Part shown: positions 38,670-47,633 of the stretch, piece after piece
Layout: every line of letters starts with the position of its first letter
Position numbering within the stretch: position 1 is the stretch's first letter
From: Helicobacter magdeburgensis
GTDB taxonomy: Bacteria; Campylobacterota; Campylobacteria; Campylobacterales; Helicobacteraceae
Direction of reading: 5' to 3'
Length of the DNA stretch: 64,000 bases
NCBI RefSeq assembly: GCF_000765825.2
Contig: NZ_JRPE02000001.1
Coordinates: 152,091 to 216,090, forward strand
The notes under the pieces: model-generated
Databases searched by the model: none
The model's input: only the letters and a program-made list of their open reading frames with translations
What the model was told of the DNA's origin: nothing
Translations under genes and position numbers: made by a program

Positions 38670-39233
38670 TTACCCAAGTGCATTTTGAAACTTAATGCTT
38701 TGCTGACATTCTTTGCAGCGGATACTTTGTGTGCTGTTTTTCACAAAAATATGCATAGATTCTGTAAGCTTATGCTCCTTGCCCGGACACGCACAAACAT
38801 AGAGATAAAATTTTTGAGGTTGTTTGGTTGGATTTTTGCTTTGGGCTTCTTTGCGATATTTTTCAATCTGCATATCCTCTTGCAAAATATGTGTCAAAAG
38901 CCAATCTTGCGCCATAATCATAATTTTGTCTTTTAGCTCATTTGCCGAGTGAATGCTTTTTACCATAGCTGCCATATCAGCAACGATTTTTCTGTGAATC
39001 TTTCTGTGTTCTTCCAAACGCGGATAGCCAATAGCCTGCATATACTGCTCTTCATCTTTAAAATGCGTCTTCATATAATCAAAAAATTGGGTAATCATAT
39101 CCTTGACTTCATTGCGCGTAGTATGGCTATTGGCAATCTTATACGCCTTATGTGCAAGGTCGAATAATATTTGATGTTGCTGGTCAATAATCTCGTGATG
39201 AACGCTAAATTTTTCACTCCAACTCGGCAACAT
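38670..39233 (-). CDS. bacteriohemerythrin paralogue with C-terminal cysteine motif
   Basis: 187 residues, nearly collinear with the adjacent hemerythrin: same diiron ligands (HHEIIDQQH, HFKDEEQ, EEHRKIH, LTHILQED) and same tail (CACPGKEH, CKECQQ). The pair is a tandem duplication; the middle part (about 85-130) differs most. Probable role in oxygen or redox sensing or delivery under microaerobic conditions, inferred from the family. Confidence 0.88.
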   Translation of the reverse strand: MLPSWSEKFSVHHEIIDQQHQILFDLAHKAYKIANSHTTRNEVKDMITQFFDYMKTHFKDEEQYMQAIGYPRLEEHRKIHRKIVADMAAMVKSIHSANELKDKIMIMAQDWLLTHILQEDMQIEKYRKEAQSKNPTKQPQKFYLYVCACPGKEHKLTESMHIFVKNSTQSIRCKECQQSIKFQNALG

Positions 39234-39304
39234 AGCAAACCCCCATTTCCTTATTTTAAACTGAAAGCGACTTAGATTCTATCTCTTTTATATTTAATTT
39301 TAAG

Positions 39305-40015
39305 TTAAAATAAACATTCTTGTATAAGAATCTTAAAACTTTTGCGGTGATGGGGACAATATCCATTTTTGGCGATGGCTTTTTTATGTTGCAATGTCCC
39401 ATAGCCCTTATTTTTGGCTAAAAAATACTGCGGATACAGCTTATCAAGCTCACGCATTTGCCTATCCTTACTCACTTTTGCCACGATAGACGCACAGGAT
39501 ACAATGGGCAAAACATCATCAGCCTTAATCATAGTTTGCACCCTAACGCCACTTTGCGTAAGGATATGTGGAATTTTAGCGTGAAAGATTGTATTGCCAT
39601 CTATTGTTATTTCCTGTAAAGCATTCTTTGAATCTGTGAGATTCTGCTCCACATCTTGTTCTAAAAGATTGTGTTTTGCGGTGTTTTGTCTCACATTCTG
39701 CCCTATAAGTTTCTGTGAAATAGCAAACTCCGCAATCCCACATAGAATCTGCTCTATGCCATTTTTCATCGCAATACTTAAACCAAGCTTATCAATCTCC
39801 CACGCTTCAATCTGTGCCACAAACAGCCCTATTTCACCCTTATGTTGAGATTCTAACAAAGTTTGATAGATACGCTCTCTTTGCTTTGGGGATAGCTTTT
39901 TACTATCTTTTGCACCAAAATGTGCAATATTTTCCTCTCTCCCAATCACACCAGCAACAAACAATGCCCCGCAAATACAGCCTCGCCCAGCTTCATCAAT
40001 CCCCGCTACCCACAT
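39305..40015 (-). CDS. rnhB: ribonuclease HII with a small internal insertion
   Basis: RNase HII cleaves the RNA strand of RNA-DNA hybrids and single ribonucleotides in DNA. MWVAGIDEAGRGCICG holds the first Asp-Glu of the DEDD site; AKDSKKLSPKQRERIY and the later KADDVLPIVSCASIVAKVSKDR hold the rest. About 38 residues (around 90-128, with repeated QN and EQDVEQN motifs) are extra compared with typical RNase HII. I chose the ATG at 40015 (AAGGTG upstream) rather than the in-frame TTG at 40039. Confidence 0.92.
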   Translation of the reverse strand: MWVAGIDEAGRGCICGALFVAGVIGREENIAHFGAKDSKKLSPKQRERIYQTLLESQHKGEIGLFVAQIEAWEIDKLGLSIAMKNGIEQILCGIAEFAISQKLIGQNVRQNTAKHNLLEQDVEQNLTDSKNALQEITIDGNTIFHAKIPHILTQSGVRVQTMIKADDVLPIVSCASIVAKVSKDRQMRELDKLYPQYFLAKNKGYGTLQHKKAIAKNGYCPHHRKSFKILIQECLF

Positions 40016-40206
40016 AGAATCTGCACCTTTTAACTTCAAATAGTATCTTTATGCCCCACAAGACACACCAAAATTGCCTAGATTCTATACTATTTCGCAT
40101 AAATCTAGCCAAAAATCACAGCTCAAGGCTTTATTTTAAGCTTAAGACATTACAATTAAGCCCTTTATGTTATAAATCTTAAATTATCTTTAATGGAGAC
40201 ATTCAA

Positions 40207-41031
40207 ATGAAAACATTGATAAAGTTGCTAGAATCTTATAGATCGCTCACGCTATGGGCTAAAAGCCTGGCATTACTTATGGCAACGCTAGGTATATTTA
40301 CTCTCAATGCGTGTAATGATAATGAACTCATCGTAGCCACTTCGGCAAATTTTGCACCTTTTGAATATATTGATGGCAAGGAATTTAAGGGTATTGATAT
40401 GGATATTGCTGAAGTCATTGCCAAAAAGCTTAACAAAAAACTTGTAATTAAAGATACGGAGTTTGATTCTGTGGTTACTTCACTTGCAAGTGGTAACGCA
40501 CACATCGCCCTTTCAGGTTTAACGATTAACGACACTCGCTCCAAAGTTATTGATTTTAGCCAAACTTATTTTAGTGCTTCACAAATGGTGATTGCTAGGG
40601 CTAATGATACACGATTTGCAAATATCGCCACAAAAGAAGAGCTTTTAAAAACACTTCAATCTATTCCAAATCTTAAAATCGGTGTGCAGGTAGGCACAAC
40701 AGGCGAGTTTTACGCTAAAGGTGATAGCGATTGGGGCTTTGAAGGATTCCATAACGCACAGGTAAAAAGCTTCTCAAATGGGGCATTAGCTGCAATTGCT
40801 ATGAAAAATGAGCAGATTGACATTGTGATTATTGATGAAATGCCAGCGCGTGAGATTATCAAGGCAAATAGTGGCACACAGCTCATTGATATTGCCTTGA
40901 CGAATGAAAAATACGCTATTGGCATAGCACCTAATGATAAAGAGCTTAAGGATTCTATAAATGCCATTCTCAATGAAATACGGCAAGATGGCACATTAGA
41001 ATCTATCATCAATAAATATTACGCACAATAG
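40207..41031 (+). CDS. amino-acid ABC transporter substrate-binding lipoprotein
   Basis: 274 residues. A long N-terminal signal ends in a lipobox (TLNAC, Cys about 36). The mature protein is a bacterial solute-binding family 3 domain: IVATSANFAPFEYIDG, GIDMDIAEVIAKKL, LSGLTINDTRSKVIDFS and KIGVQVGTTGEFYAK are classical. It delivers a polar amino acid, probably glutamine-type, to the permease and ATPase genes that follow at 6 bases and with an overlap. Confidence 0.92.
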   Translation: MKTLIKLLESYRSLTLWAKSLALLMATLGIFTLNACNDNELIVATSANFAPFEYIDGKEFKGIDMDIAEVIAKKLNKKLVIKDTEFDSVVTSLASGNAHIALSGLTINDTRSKVIDFSQTYFSASQMVIARANDTRFANIATKEELLKTLQSIPNLKIGVQVGTTGEFYAKGDSDWGFEGFHNAQVKSFSNGALAAIAMKNEQIDIVIIDEMPAREIIKANSGTQLIDIALTNEKYAIGIAPNDKELKDSINAILNEIRQDGTLESIINKYYAQ

Positions 41032-41037
41032 GCTTAT

Positions 41038-41745
41038 ATGGAACTCACACAAAAATACGAGCTTTTCTATCATCAGTTTATCACAAATGGCGGCTATAAG
41101 CTTATCCTAGAAGGGCTTGGCACGACACTGCTGCTTGCTATTGCAGCTCTCATCATTGGCGTGATTATCGGCACACTTGCAGCCATTGCCATTACGCACA
41201 AAACCCCTTCAATCCCGCATAGAATCTTATGTGTGTTTCTAAAAGCCTATGTTGGATTTTTCCGCGGGACACCTATTGTGGTGCAGTTGCTTTTTATCTA
41301 CTTTGTGATTCTCCCAGCCTTTGGGCTAAAGGGTATGAGTGCGTTGCTTGTGGCGGTGGTGATTTTTGGGCTAAATAGTGGAGCGTATGTGAGTGAGATT
41401 ATCCGCAGTGGGATTTTAAGCATTGATAAAGGGCAAGATGAAGCCGCAAGGGCGTTGGGACTTAGCTCAAGCTTAAGTATGCGTTATATCATATTCCCCC
41501 AAGCGTTGAAAAATTCCCTGCCGACTTTGGGTAATGAGTTTATCGCCTTATTGAAAGAAACTTCCGTGGCAAACTACATCACGGTTCACGATTTAACCTA
41601 TGCGTTTAAAAGCATAGGCAGTGCGACTTATGAATATATGTTTCCATACTTTTTCCTAGCCCTAGCCTACTTACTGCTTGTAATGTGTGCGAGCTATCTT
41701 GTGAAACTCTATGAAAGGAAGTTACGAGCAAGTGATACGCATTAA
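41038..41745 (+). CDS. amino-acid ABC transporter permease
   Basis: 235 residues with about five membrane helices and the polar-amino-acid permease pattern: [28 protein letters not shown] and the coupling loop [16 protein letters not shown]. It lies 6 bases after the binding protein and overlaps the ATPase gene by 35 bases, so all three form one operon. Confidence 0.93.
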   Translation: MELTQKYELFYHQFITNGGYKLILEGLGTTLLLAIAALIIGVIIGTLAAIAITHKTPSIPHRILCVFLKAYVGFFRGTPIVVQLLFIYFVILPAFGLKGMSALLVAVVIFGLNSGAYVSEIIRSGILSIDKGQDEAARALGLSSSLSMRYIIFPQALKNSLPTLGNEFIALLKETSVANYITVHDLTYAFKSIGSATYEYMFPYFFLALAYLLLVMCASYLVKLYERKLRASDTH

Positions 41746-42469
41746 TGGGCTAAAAAAATATTTTGATTCTAAGCTTGTATTAGCAGATATTCATCTCCAT
41801 ATTAAAATGGGCGAAAAGGTCGTCATCATAGGACCAAGTGGGAGTGGTAAATCAACCCTGCTGCGTTGTTTGAATCTATTAGAAACACCAAGTGAAGGCG
41901 AGATTTGGCTTGATGATAAGATGATTTTCCCGCAACACAAGCAAGATTCTTGGGATTTAAACAAGGCTAGGACAAAAATGGGTATGGTGTTTCAACATTT
42001 TAATCTTTTTAATAATCTTAGCGTTTTGCAAAATCTCACCCTTGCCCCCACACTTTTAAAACTCTTAAATGAAAATGAAGCTAAACAAAAAGCCCAAACA
42101 CTGCTTAAACGCATAGGACTGCTTGATAAACAAGATGTGTATCCCTCCCGCCTAAGCGGCGGACAAAAGCAACGCGTAGCCATTGCCAGAGCACTTATGA
42201 ATAAGCCTGAAGTTATGCTTTTTGATGAGCCAACTTCTGCGCTTGATCCTGAAATGGTGGGCGAAGTGCTTGATTTAATGCGGGATTTAGCCAATGAGGG
42301 TATGAGTATGGTGTGTGTAACGCACGAAATGCGATTTGCTAGAGAAGTGGGGCGTCGCATTATCTTTATGAGTGAGGGTAAAATCATAGAGCAAGGCACT
42401 CCACAAGAGATTTTTGAAAACCCCCAAACCCCAAGACTTAAAGACTTTTTAAGTAAAATTAGAAACTAG
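41711..42469 (+). CDS. glnQ: amino-acid ABC transporter ATP-binding protein (GlnQ type)
   Basis: 252 residues, complete ABC ATPase: Walker [11 protein letters not shown]-loop [10 protein letters not shown], signature RLSGGQKQR, Walker [15 protein letters not shown] and switch His in VCVTHE. The ATG at 41711 gives a long overlap with the permease; a GTG at 41732 ([11 protein letters not shown]), 13 bases after AAGGAAG, is an alternative start. Confidence 0.92.
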   Translation: MKGSYEQVIRINGLKKYFDSKLVLADIHLHIKMGEKVVIIGPSGSGKSTLLRCLNLLETPSEGEIWLDDKMIFPQHKQDSWDLNKARTKMGMVFQHFNLFNNLSVLQNLTLAPTLLKLLNENEAKQKAQTLLKRIGLLDKQDVYPSRLSGGQKQRVAIARALMNKPEVMLFDEPTSALDPEMVGEVLDLMRDLANEGMSMVCVTHEMRFAREVGRRIIFMSEGKIIEQGTPQEIFENPQTPRLKDFLSKIRN

Positions 42470-42485
42470 TCTTTAGAATCTTTAT

Positions 42486-43145
42486 TTAAGAATCTTTGTC
42501 TATCCCAAAAAACTCTTTTAGCACATTGTGATTGCTAGGCAAGATTCTATGATGTGGATACGAGCCAACCACAATGGAATTGCTCGGCACATCTGTGTTA
42601 ATGATGAACGCATTTGCACCAAAGATGACATTATCGCCAACTTGACATCTCCCAATAACCTTGCTTGACGCACATAGCACCACGCCTTCCCCCAAAGTAG
42701 GATAACATATCTCGCCATCTCGTGTATCGCCCCCAATAGTGCAGTTTTGATACACGCAAAGATAATTCCCATATTCTGCTCTGCCAAATACACTTCCCAC
42801 AGGGTGAGTGAGATAAAACACTTCGGGCAGACATATCTCATAAAACAAATCAACGCCGTGCAAAATTTTATTCAAATAATATGCCTTTGTAGCAAGTTTA
42901 GGCTTGTTTGCTTTGTAGAGCGTATGTGAGAGAAAATACAAAAATACCGCATATTTATCAGAATGATAAAAATCTTCAATACTTAATTGAGCTTCATAAT
43001 ACTTAAGGCAAATCCGCCTATTACATTGCTCAAACGCCTCTAACGCCCTTGCCACATCGCTAGATTCTAGCTTTAGAGAATCTAGCCCGAAAAAGAATAT
43101 ATCTATCTGCCCCTGCACCAATGACAAAACTTTAGAGGTTAGCAT
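42486..43145 (-). CDS. serine O-acetyltransferase-like hexapeptide protein
   Basis: 219 residues: a helical N-terminal half, then a left-handed beta-helix resembling CysE (THPVGSVFG, NCTIGGDTRDG, KVIGRCQVGDNVIFGANAFI). The N-terminal domain differs from housekeeping CysE and is like the versions found in polysaccharide loci, so it may acetylate a sugar rather than serine. A 13-base G tract lies 117 bases upstream on its coding strand. GGGGGTG sits just before the ATG as ribosome site. Confidence 0.7.
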   Translation of the reverse strand: MLTSKVLSLVQGQIDIFFFGLDSLKLESSDVARALEAFEQCNRRICLKYYEAQLSIEDFYHSDKYAVFLYFLSHTLYKANKPKLATKAYYLNKILHGVDLFYEICLPEVFYLTHPVGSVFGRAEYGNYLCVYQNCTIGGDTRDGEICYPTLGEGVVLCASSKVIGRCQVGDNVIFGANAFIINTDVPSNSIVVGSYPHHRILPSNHNVLKEFFGIDKDS

Positions 43146-43261
43146 AGCTCACCCCCAAAAAAGTTTGTGTCAATATTTAAAAAATTAGCATAAACAAAGA
43201 AATTATTTATCTGTAAGAAAGCACAAAGGCTTTTTATTTTATTTTTTAGCTTTGAGAGATA

Positions 43262-43274
43262 CCCCCCCCCCCCC
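43262..43274. repeat. C13 tract (G13 on minus strand) between obgE and the CysE-like gene
   Basis: Thirteen C residues on the plus strand, 11 bases past the obgE stop and 117 bases before the CysE-like start, both on the minus strand. It is not in a coding frame, so slippage could alter mRNA structure, termination or promoter spacing for the downstream gene. Confidence 0.8.
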
Positions 43275-43285
43275 GCAATATTATT

Positions 43286-44437
43286 TTACTTTTCATTGTA
43301 TTCCTTTGTTTTATTTTGAGTTGAATAAATTGCTAAACTCTTTGCTAAAAGACTTTTTAGCCTATCAATCCGCTGATTTGTCGCACTAGAGATTGTCATA
43401 ATAAAGCATAAATTTTTAGAATCTTGTGTCTGTTCCACACCACCCTGTGTGTCAAACATAGAATCTAAACTCTCCTGCCTTAAAGTTTCTGCTACAATCT
43501 CACATTCCCCCGATAAACCCCACATCGCAGGAAAATGCTTTTTTACAAATGCGTTAAAACTAGATTCTATCTCACTTCCACCCAAAGTATCACTTTTACT
43601 TAGCACAATGCCAAAGGGGCGAGTTTGAAGCGTAGGAGAAAACTTTTCTAGCTCACTACACAAGCTTTCAAATTGTAAGGAAATATCCATATCCCTACTC
43701 ACATCAAGCACAAATAGCAACATTTTAGTGCGTTCAATATGCTTTAAAAACTCTAAGCCTAGCCCCCTGCCTTCACTTGCCCCATCAATAATGCCCGGAA
43801 TATCCGCCACCACAAACGAGCTATAATCCCCCACATCAACAACACCAAGATTTGGCACAAGCGTGGTAAATTCATAATTAGCAATCTCTGGTTTTGCGTT
43901 TGATAGCACGGAAATGAGTGTAGATTTACCCACATTAGGATAGCCCACAAGCCCCACATCGGCAATCAGCTTTAACTCCAAAGCAATATGTCGCTCCTCC
44001 CCATTCAAACCGCTTTGAGCGTAAGTTGGTGCTTGATTTGTGGAGTTTTTAAAATGCGAGTTCCCTAGCCCACCCTTGCCACCTTTCAGCAAACGCACAC
44101 ACTTGGGGCATTTATCCATATCAATAATAATCTCTTTTGTGTCAAAATCTAGAATCTGCGTCCCCAAAGGCACTTTAATGGTAATATCCTCCCCCCTCTT
44201 GCCACTACACCGCCTAGCCCCACCGGGCTGCCCATTCTTAGCCTTATAATGCCTTGCTCCGCGGAATTTTGAAAGCGTATCCGTATTATTATCCACCTCC
44301 ACATACACATCGCCGCCATCGCCGCCATCGCCGCCATCAGGTCCCCCTTGAATCGCAAACTTTTCCCTGCGGAAGCTCACAGCCCCAGCCCCGCCCTTAC
44401 CAGAAGCGATAAAAATATCCACACTATCTACAAACAT
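43286..44437 (-). CDS. obgE: GTPase ObgE/CgtA
   Basis: 383 residues. Glycine-rich Obg fold (1-158; [32 protein letters not shown]), then a GTPase domain with G1 [10 protein letters not shown]3 [16 protein letters not shown] and G4 LSKSD. It acts in late ribosome (50S) assembly and growth control. Obg usually lies next to rplU-rpmA; here an opposite-strand glycosyltransferase gene separates them. Confidence 0.96.
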   Translation of the reverse strand: MFVDSVDIFIASGKGGAGAVSFRREKFAIQGGPDGGDGGDGGDVYVEVDNNTDTLSKFRGARHYKAKNGQPGGARRCSGKRGEDITIKVPLGTQILDFDTKEIIIDMDKCPKCVRLLKGGKGGLGNSHFKNSTNQAPTYAQSGLNGEERHIALELKLIADVGLVGYPNVGKSTLISVLSNAKPEIANYEFTTLVPNLGVVDVGDYSSFVVADIPGIIDGASEGRGLGLEFLKHIERTKMLLFVLDVSRDMDISLQFESLCSELEKFSPTLQTRPFGIVLSKSDTLGGSEIESSFNAFVKKHFPAMWGLSGECEIVAETLRQESLDSMFDTQGGVEQTQDSKNLCFIMTISSATNQRIDRLKSLLAKSLAIYSTQNKTKEYNEK

Positions 44438-44539
44438 ACACTTTCCTACACTCTAATTTTTGCAAAATCATAACATTAATAAAATAATATGCTATCATTC
44501 CAAGCATTCCCCACAATAAACCAACCAAGGAGCGTTACA

Positions 44540-45991
44540 ATGTCAAAAGATACAAGTTCATATCAGCCAAAAGTCGCTATTATCGTGCCAATTTACAATG
44601 TGGAAAAGTATTTAAAAGATTGCTTAGATTCTCTTATCCATCAAACATATAAGAATCTAGAGATTATACTTGTAGATGATGGAAGCACAGATAAAAGCAC
44701 TGATATAGCAAAAGCATATTTTGAAAAAGATTGCAGAATCACACTTATATGCAAAAGCAATGGAGGACAAGGGAGTGCGAGAAATGTGGGGATTGAGTAT
44801 GTAAGCGATGGATTTTTTATCACTCCACTTTTGCAGCCAAACACCGCTTTGTCGCCAAACCTAGCAGATTCTATAAGCCCAGCATACGACACAAATTATC
44901 AATCTATACCTTTTATCTTTCACGCTACGCTTAAGCCAAATGCCCTTAGTGCCAATCATATAGACTATCTTACAGGCAATGTATTTTCTTTTGCTTCTAG
45001 CTATGTAGCTATGGGGGGGGGGGGGCATAAGCTAGAATCTAAGTCATATCGCTCCCCAAATTCCACAAACCGCACAAAATCCCTTAAAAATCCCTTAGAC
45101 TTTCCACATAAGCCCATTGACTACACCCTATCATCTTGTATTATTTTCTCTCACTCTCCCACACCGCCACAACAAATTGAGTATATTCATTTTGTAGATT
45201 CTGATGATATGTTAAGCCTTGATTGCATAGAACAATGTATAGCAAACATAGGGGAATGCGATATTATATGGCACGATACGAAGTATATTTATGAAGATGG
45301 CATAAGCCCAAGCCCGTATGAACAAAGTCTTTTAGAATGGCTTAAGCTTGATACCAAAGCAATTCAAAAGCCATTAAAAGCAAATGAAGTATGGGCTAAT
45401 TTAGAAGGCTTCTCGTGTGTGTGGGGGGGAGTTTTTCATATATCTCTATATGAAAAACTCCGATTTGCTCCGCAAATCCAAAGCGAAGATGCCCTTTTTG
45501 GTATGCTCCTTTTTGCCAAGGCAAAAGCCATTAGAATCCTGCCAAATCCCCTGTATATCTATCGCTTAAGAGCAGATTCTACAAGCGACCACACGCTTAA
45601 GCAAGATTCTACGCCCAAGCCCTATCCACCCTATCTTACAGAGATAGCCTATACATTTGCCAATAGCTATAAAATCAAGCATTATCACTTTGCCTACTCC
45701 TGCACTTATATTTGTCTTGGACTTTTAGCGTATATTGAGAGTTTAAATGATTCTCAATTCGCGTTAAAAAATAAACTCATAGAGTTTTTGCAAGTAAGGG
45801 CTATATATGCTTTTGGTGCTATGAGTTTTGAATCTGATCCTAAATATGTCCGCCCACTATTGAAGCCCTTAGAACCTTATATGCAAAAGGTAAGTAGAGC
45901 TAACAAAATAGCCTATTTTATGCCAAGAGTTTTTAAGATTCTAAAATGGATAAATGGGAAAAGGAAGAAATTAAGAAAGGAAAAAAATTAA
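44540..45991 (+). CDS. glycosyltransferase family 2, mosaic copy 1, with G13 tract (in frame)
   Basis: 483 residues. GT-A fold start VAIIVPIYNVEKYLKD, ILVDDGSTDKSTD and GGQGSARNVGIEY at 11-88. The sugar-nucleotide/metal motif VDSDDM is at about 219-224, some 130 residues further than normal, because a segment carrying a G13 tract (45013-45025, coding Gly-Gly-Gly-Gly) is inserted directly before it. The ATG at 44540 follows AAGGAGC. Three blocks (44565-44796, 45026-45298, 45689-45977) are identical to copy 2 at 49843, and the segments between are unrelated. Slippage to G12 or G14 gives an immediate stop, so the gene is ON as read. It probably adds a sugar to LPS or a flagellar glycan. It sits between obgE and rpmA on the opposite strand, suggesting insertion. 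Confidence 0.88.
   Translation: MSKDTSSYQPKVAIIVPIYNVEKYLKDCLDSLIHQTYKNLEIILVDDGSTDKSTDIAKAYFEKDCRITLICKSNGGQGSARNVGIEYVSDGFFITPLLQPNTALSPNLADSISPAYDTNYQSIPFIFHATLKPNALSANHIDYLTGNVFSFASSYVAMGGGGHKLESKSYRSPNSTNRTKSLKNPLDFPHKPIDYTLSSCIIFSHSPTPPQQIEYIHFVDSDDMLSLDCIEQCIANIGECDIIWHDTKYIYEDGISPSPYEQSLLEWLKLDTKAIQKPLKANEVWANLEGFSCVWGGVFHISLYEKLRFAPQIQSEDALFGMLLFAKAKAIRILPNPLYIYRLRADSTSDHTLKQDSTPKPYPPYLTEIAYTFANSYKIKHYHFAYSCTYICLGLLAYIESLNDSQFALKNKLIEFLQVRAIYAFGAMSFESDPKYVRPLLKPLEPYMQKVSRANKIAYFMPRVFKILKWINGKRKKLRKEKN
45013..45025 (+). repeat. G13 tract in glycosyltransferase copy 1
   Basis: Coding frame open at 13. The following bases CATAAGCTAG give TAA in one alternative frame and TAG in the other, within ten bases. 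Confidence 0.9.
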
Positions 45992-46029
45992 AATAGCTAG
46001 ATTCTGCGGTAATGCAGAATCTAAGGGGG

Positions 46030-46287
46030 TTAAGAAGCGGGGATAACAGAAACTTTCTTGCGATTTTTGTCTTTTTGTTGGAATTTCACAATTCCATCAA
46101 TCAACGCATAAATCGTATGATCCTTGCCTAGCCCTACATTATCACCCGGATGCACTTTTGTGCCTCTTTGACGGATAATGATATTCCCCGCACGCACAAA
46201 TTGAGAACCAAACTTCTTCACACCTAAGCGGCGTCCAGCTGAATCGCGGTTGTTTTGGGTGCTACCCTGACCTTTCTTGTGTGCCAT
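46030..46287 (-). CDS. rpmA: 50S ribosomal protein L27
   Basis: 85 residues, [20 protein letters not shown] start and [16 protein letters not shown] are invariant L27 motifs. It contributes to the peptidyl-transferase region. It follows rplU by 10 bases in a ribosomal operon and converges with the glycosyltransferase, only 38 bases away. Confidence 0.97.
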   Translation of the reverse strand: MAHKKGQGSTQNNRDSAGRRLGVKKFGSQFVRAGNIIIRQRGTKVHPGDNVGLGKDHTIYALIDGIVKFQQKDKNRKKVSVIPAS

Positions 46288-46297
46288 TTCTGCTCCT

Positions 46298-46612
46298 TTA
46301 TTTTGCTACGATTTTAAGAATCTTCACACGAGTAAAATCGCGTCTAAAGCCTCTTTTTGTCTTGCTATCTTTTCTTCTGCGTTTTTTGAATGTAACGACC
46401 TTTTTGCCTCTGCCCTCATTGATGACTTCCGCTTCAATCTTAGCACCCTTTACAAAAGGATCGCCAATTTGTGCCTTATCATCACTCACAATGGCTAAAA
46501 CTTCGTTCAATTCAACCTTTGACTTTGGCTCAAGGCTCATCTTATCAAGTAGCACAATGCTCCCTTCAACGACCTTGTATTGTTTGCCTCCATTCTTAAA
46601 AATTGCATACAT
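46298..46612 (-). CDS. rplU: 50S ribosomal protein L21
   Basis: 104 residues; [17 protein letters not shown] and the basic [24 protein letters not shown] end are diagnostic. First gene of rplU-rpmA; divergent from the M23 peptidase gene, with about 137 bases between. Confidence 0.97.
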   Translation of the reverse strand: MYAIFKNGGKQYKVVEGSIVLLDKMSLEPKSKVELNEVLAIVSDDKAQIGDPFVKGAKIEAEVINEGRGKKVVTFKKRRRKDSKTKRGFRRDFTRVKILKIVAK

Positions 46613-46749
46613 CGCGTATCCTTGTGAATTGAAGTGTTATTTTTGCTTTTAGAAAACAAAAGGGGCGATTTTAACGCAACATTCTTTAATCTAAGCTTTG
46701 AATTGCTATAATTCCGCCTTTTTAGATTCTTATAACACAAAGGATTTAT

Positions 46750-47613
46750 ATGCTTTTTTTTCACAAGATTCGGTTTAAAGCCGCTTTGTTGGCTCTGCTC
46801 GTGCTGTCCCACACTTCAAGTATATATGCTAAATCCCAAAAATCTCAAGCCCCCACAGCCTATAATGGCACAATCTTTATTTACCAAACCTCCACGCCAA
46901 CCCCGCTTAACTACAATAATGGCAAAAAATCACTGCACTATATGCCCCACCCTAGCAAAAAGGGAGAGTTTATCGCCTTTGTTCCCATAGGCTATTATGA
47001 CAAGGGCGTTAAAACCCTGCATAGCCCAAAACAAACAGAATCTACTCTGCAAACAATCAAAATTCTCCAAAAAGACTATCCAAAAAAGGAGCAAATCAAT
47101 GTTGCTAACAACAAAGTCAGCTATTCTAATGAAGTGGCAAAACGCATAGAACAAGAAAAAAATGCCGCTGTGAAAACTTATGCCACCATCACAAAAGGGC
47201 GATTGTGGGATAAGCCTTTTATCAAACCTTTAGATTCTGTCATCACCAGCCCTTATGGAAGTGCTAGAATCTTTAATGGCAAGATAAATAGCTACCACGG
47301 CGGCACAGATTTACGCGCAAGTATCGGCACACCTATTCTTGCTACAAATGACGGAAAAGTAGCCCTCGTGCAGGATCGCTACCTTTCAGGTAAATCAATC
47401 TACATTGATCACGGCTCTGGCGTGTATAGTGTGTATTTTCACCTTGATGAGTTCCTAGTCAAGCAAGGGGATATGATAAAGCAAGGGCAAGTCATTGCCA
47501 AAAGCGGCGATACGGGGCGAGTGAGTGGAGCGCATTTGCATTTTGGCATTGTGATAAATGGCACAAATGTTGATGCAATGGACTTTATTGAACAAGTCAA
47601 TGCATTGTTTTAA
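46750..47613 (+). CDS. M23-family peptidoglycan endopeptidase
   Basis: 287 residues with an N-terminal signal (about 8-26). The C-terminal LytM/M23 domain has the zinc site NSYHGGTDLRA and SGAHLHFGI plus the DHGSGVYSVYFHLDE segment, so it should cleave peptide cross-links in peptidoglycan, as do the Helicobacter cell-shape enzymes; which Csd-type protein it equals cannot be decided. Codons 2-4 include a T8 run. Divergent from rplU and upstream of the sugar cluster. Confidence 0.87.
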   Translation: MLFFHKIRFKAALLALLVLSHTSSIYAKSQKSQAPTAYNGTIFIYQTSTPTPLNYNNGKKSLHYMPHPSKKGEFIAFVPIGYYDKGVKTLHSPKQTESTLQTIKILQKDYPKKEQINVANNKVSYSNEVAKRIEQEKNAAVKTYATITKGRLWDKPFIKPLDSVITSPYGSARIFNGKINSYHGGTDLRASIGTPILATNDGKVALVQDRYLSGKSIYIDHGSGVYSVYFHLDEFLVKQGDMIKQGQVIAKSGDTGRVSGAHLHFGIVINGTNVDAMDFIEQVNALF

Positions 47614-47633
47614 TAAAAATAAAAGGAGTTTTT

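Noticed and set aside
44281..44345. Nine-base tandem repeat (GCCGCCATC units) in obgE
   Set aside because: It encodes the conserved GGDGGDGGD stretch of the Obg fold, is in frame, and is normal for the family.
46754..46761. T8 run at codons 2-4 of the M23 peptidase as phase switch
   Set aside because: Too short to call in an AT-rich genome, and the frame is open; noted only in the gene entry.
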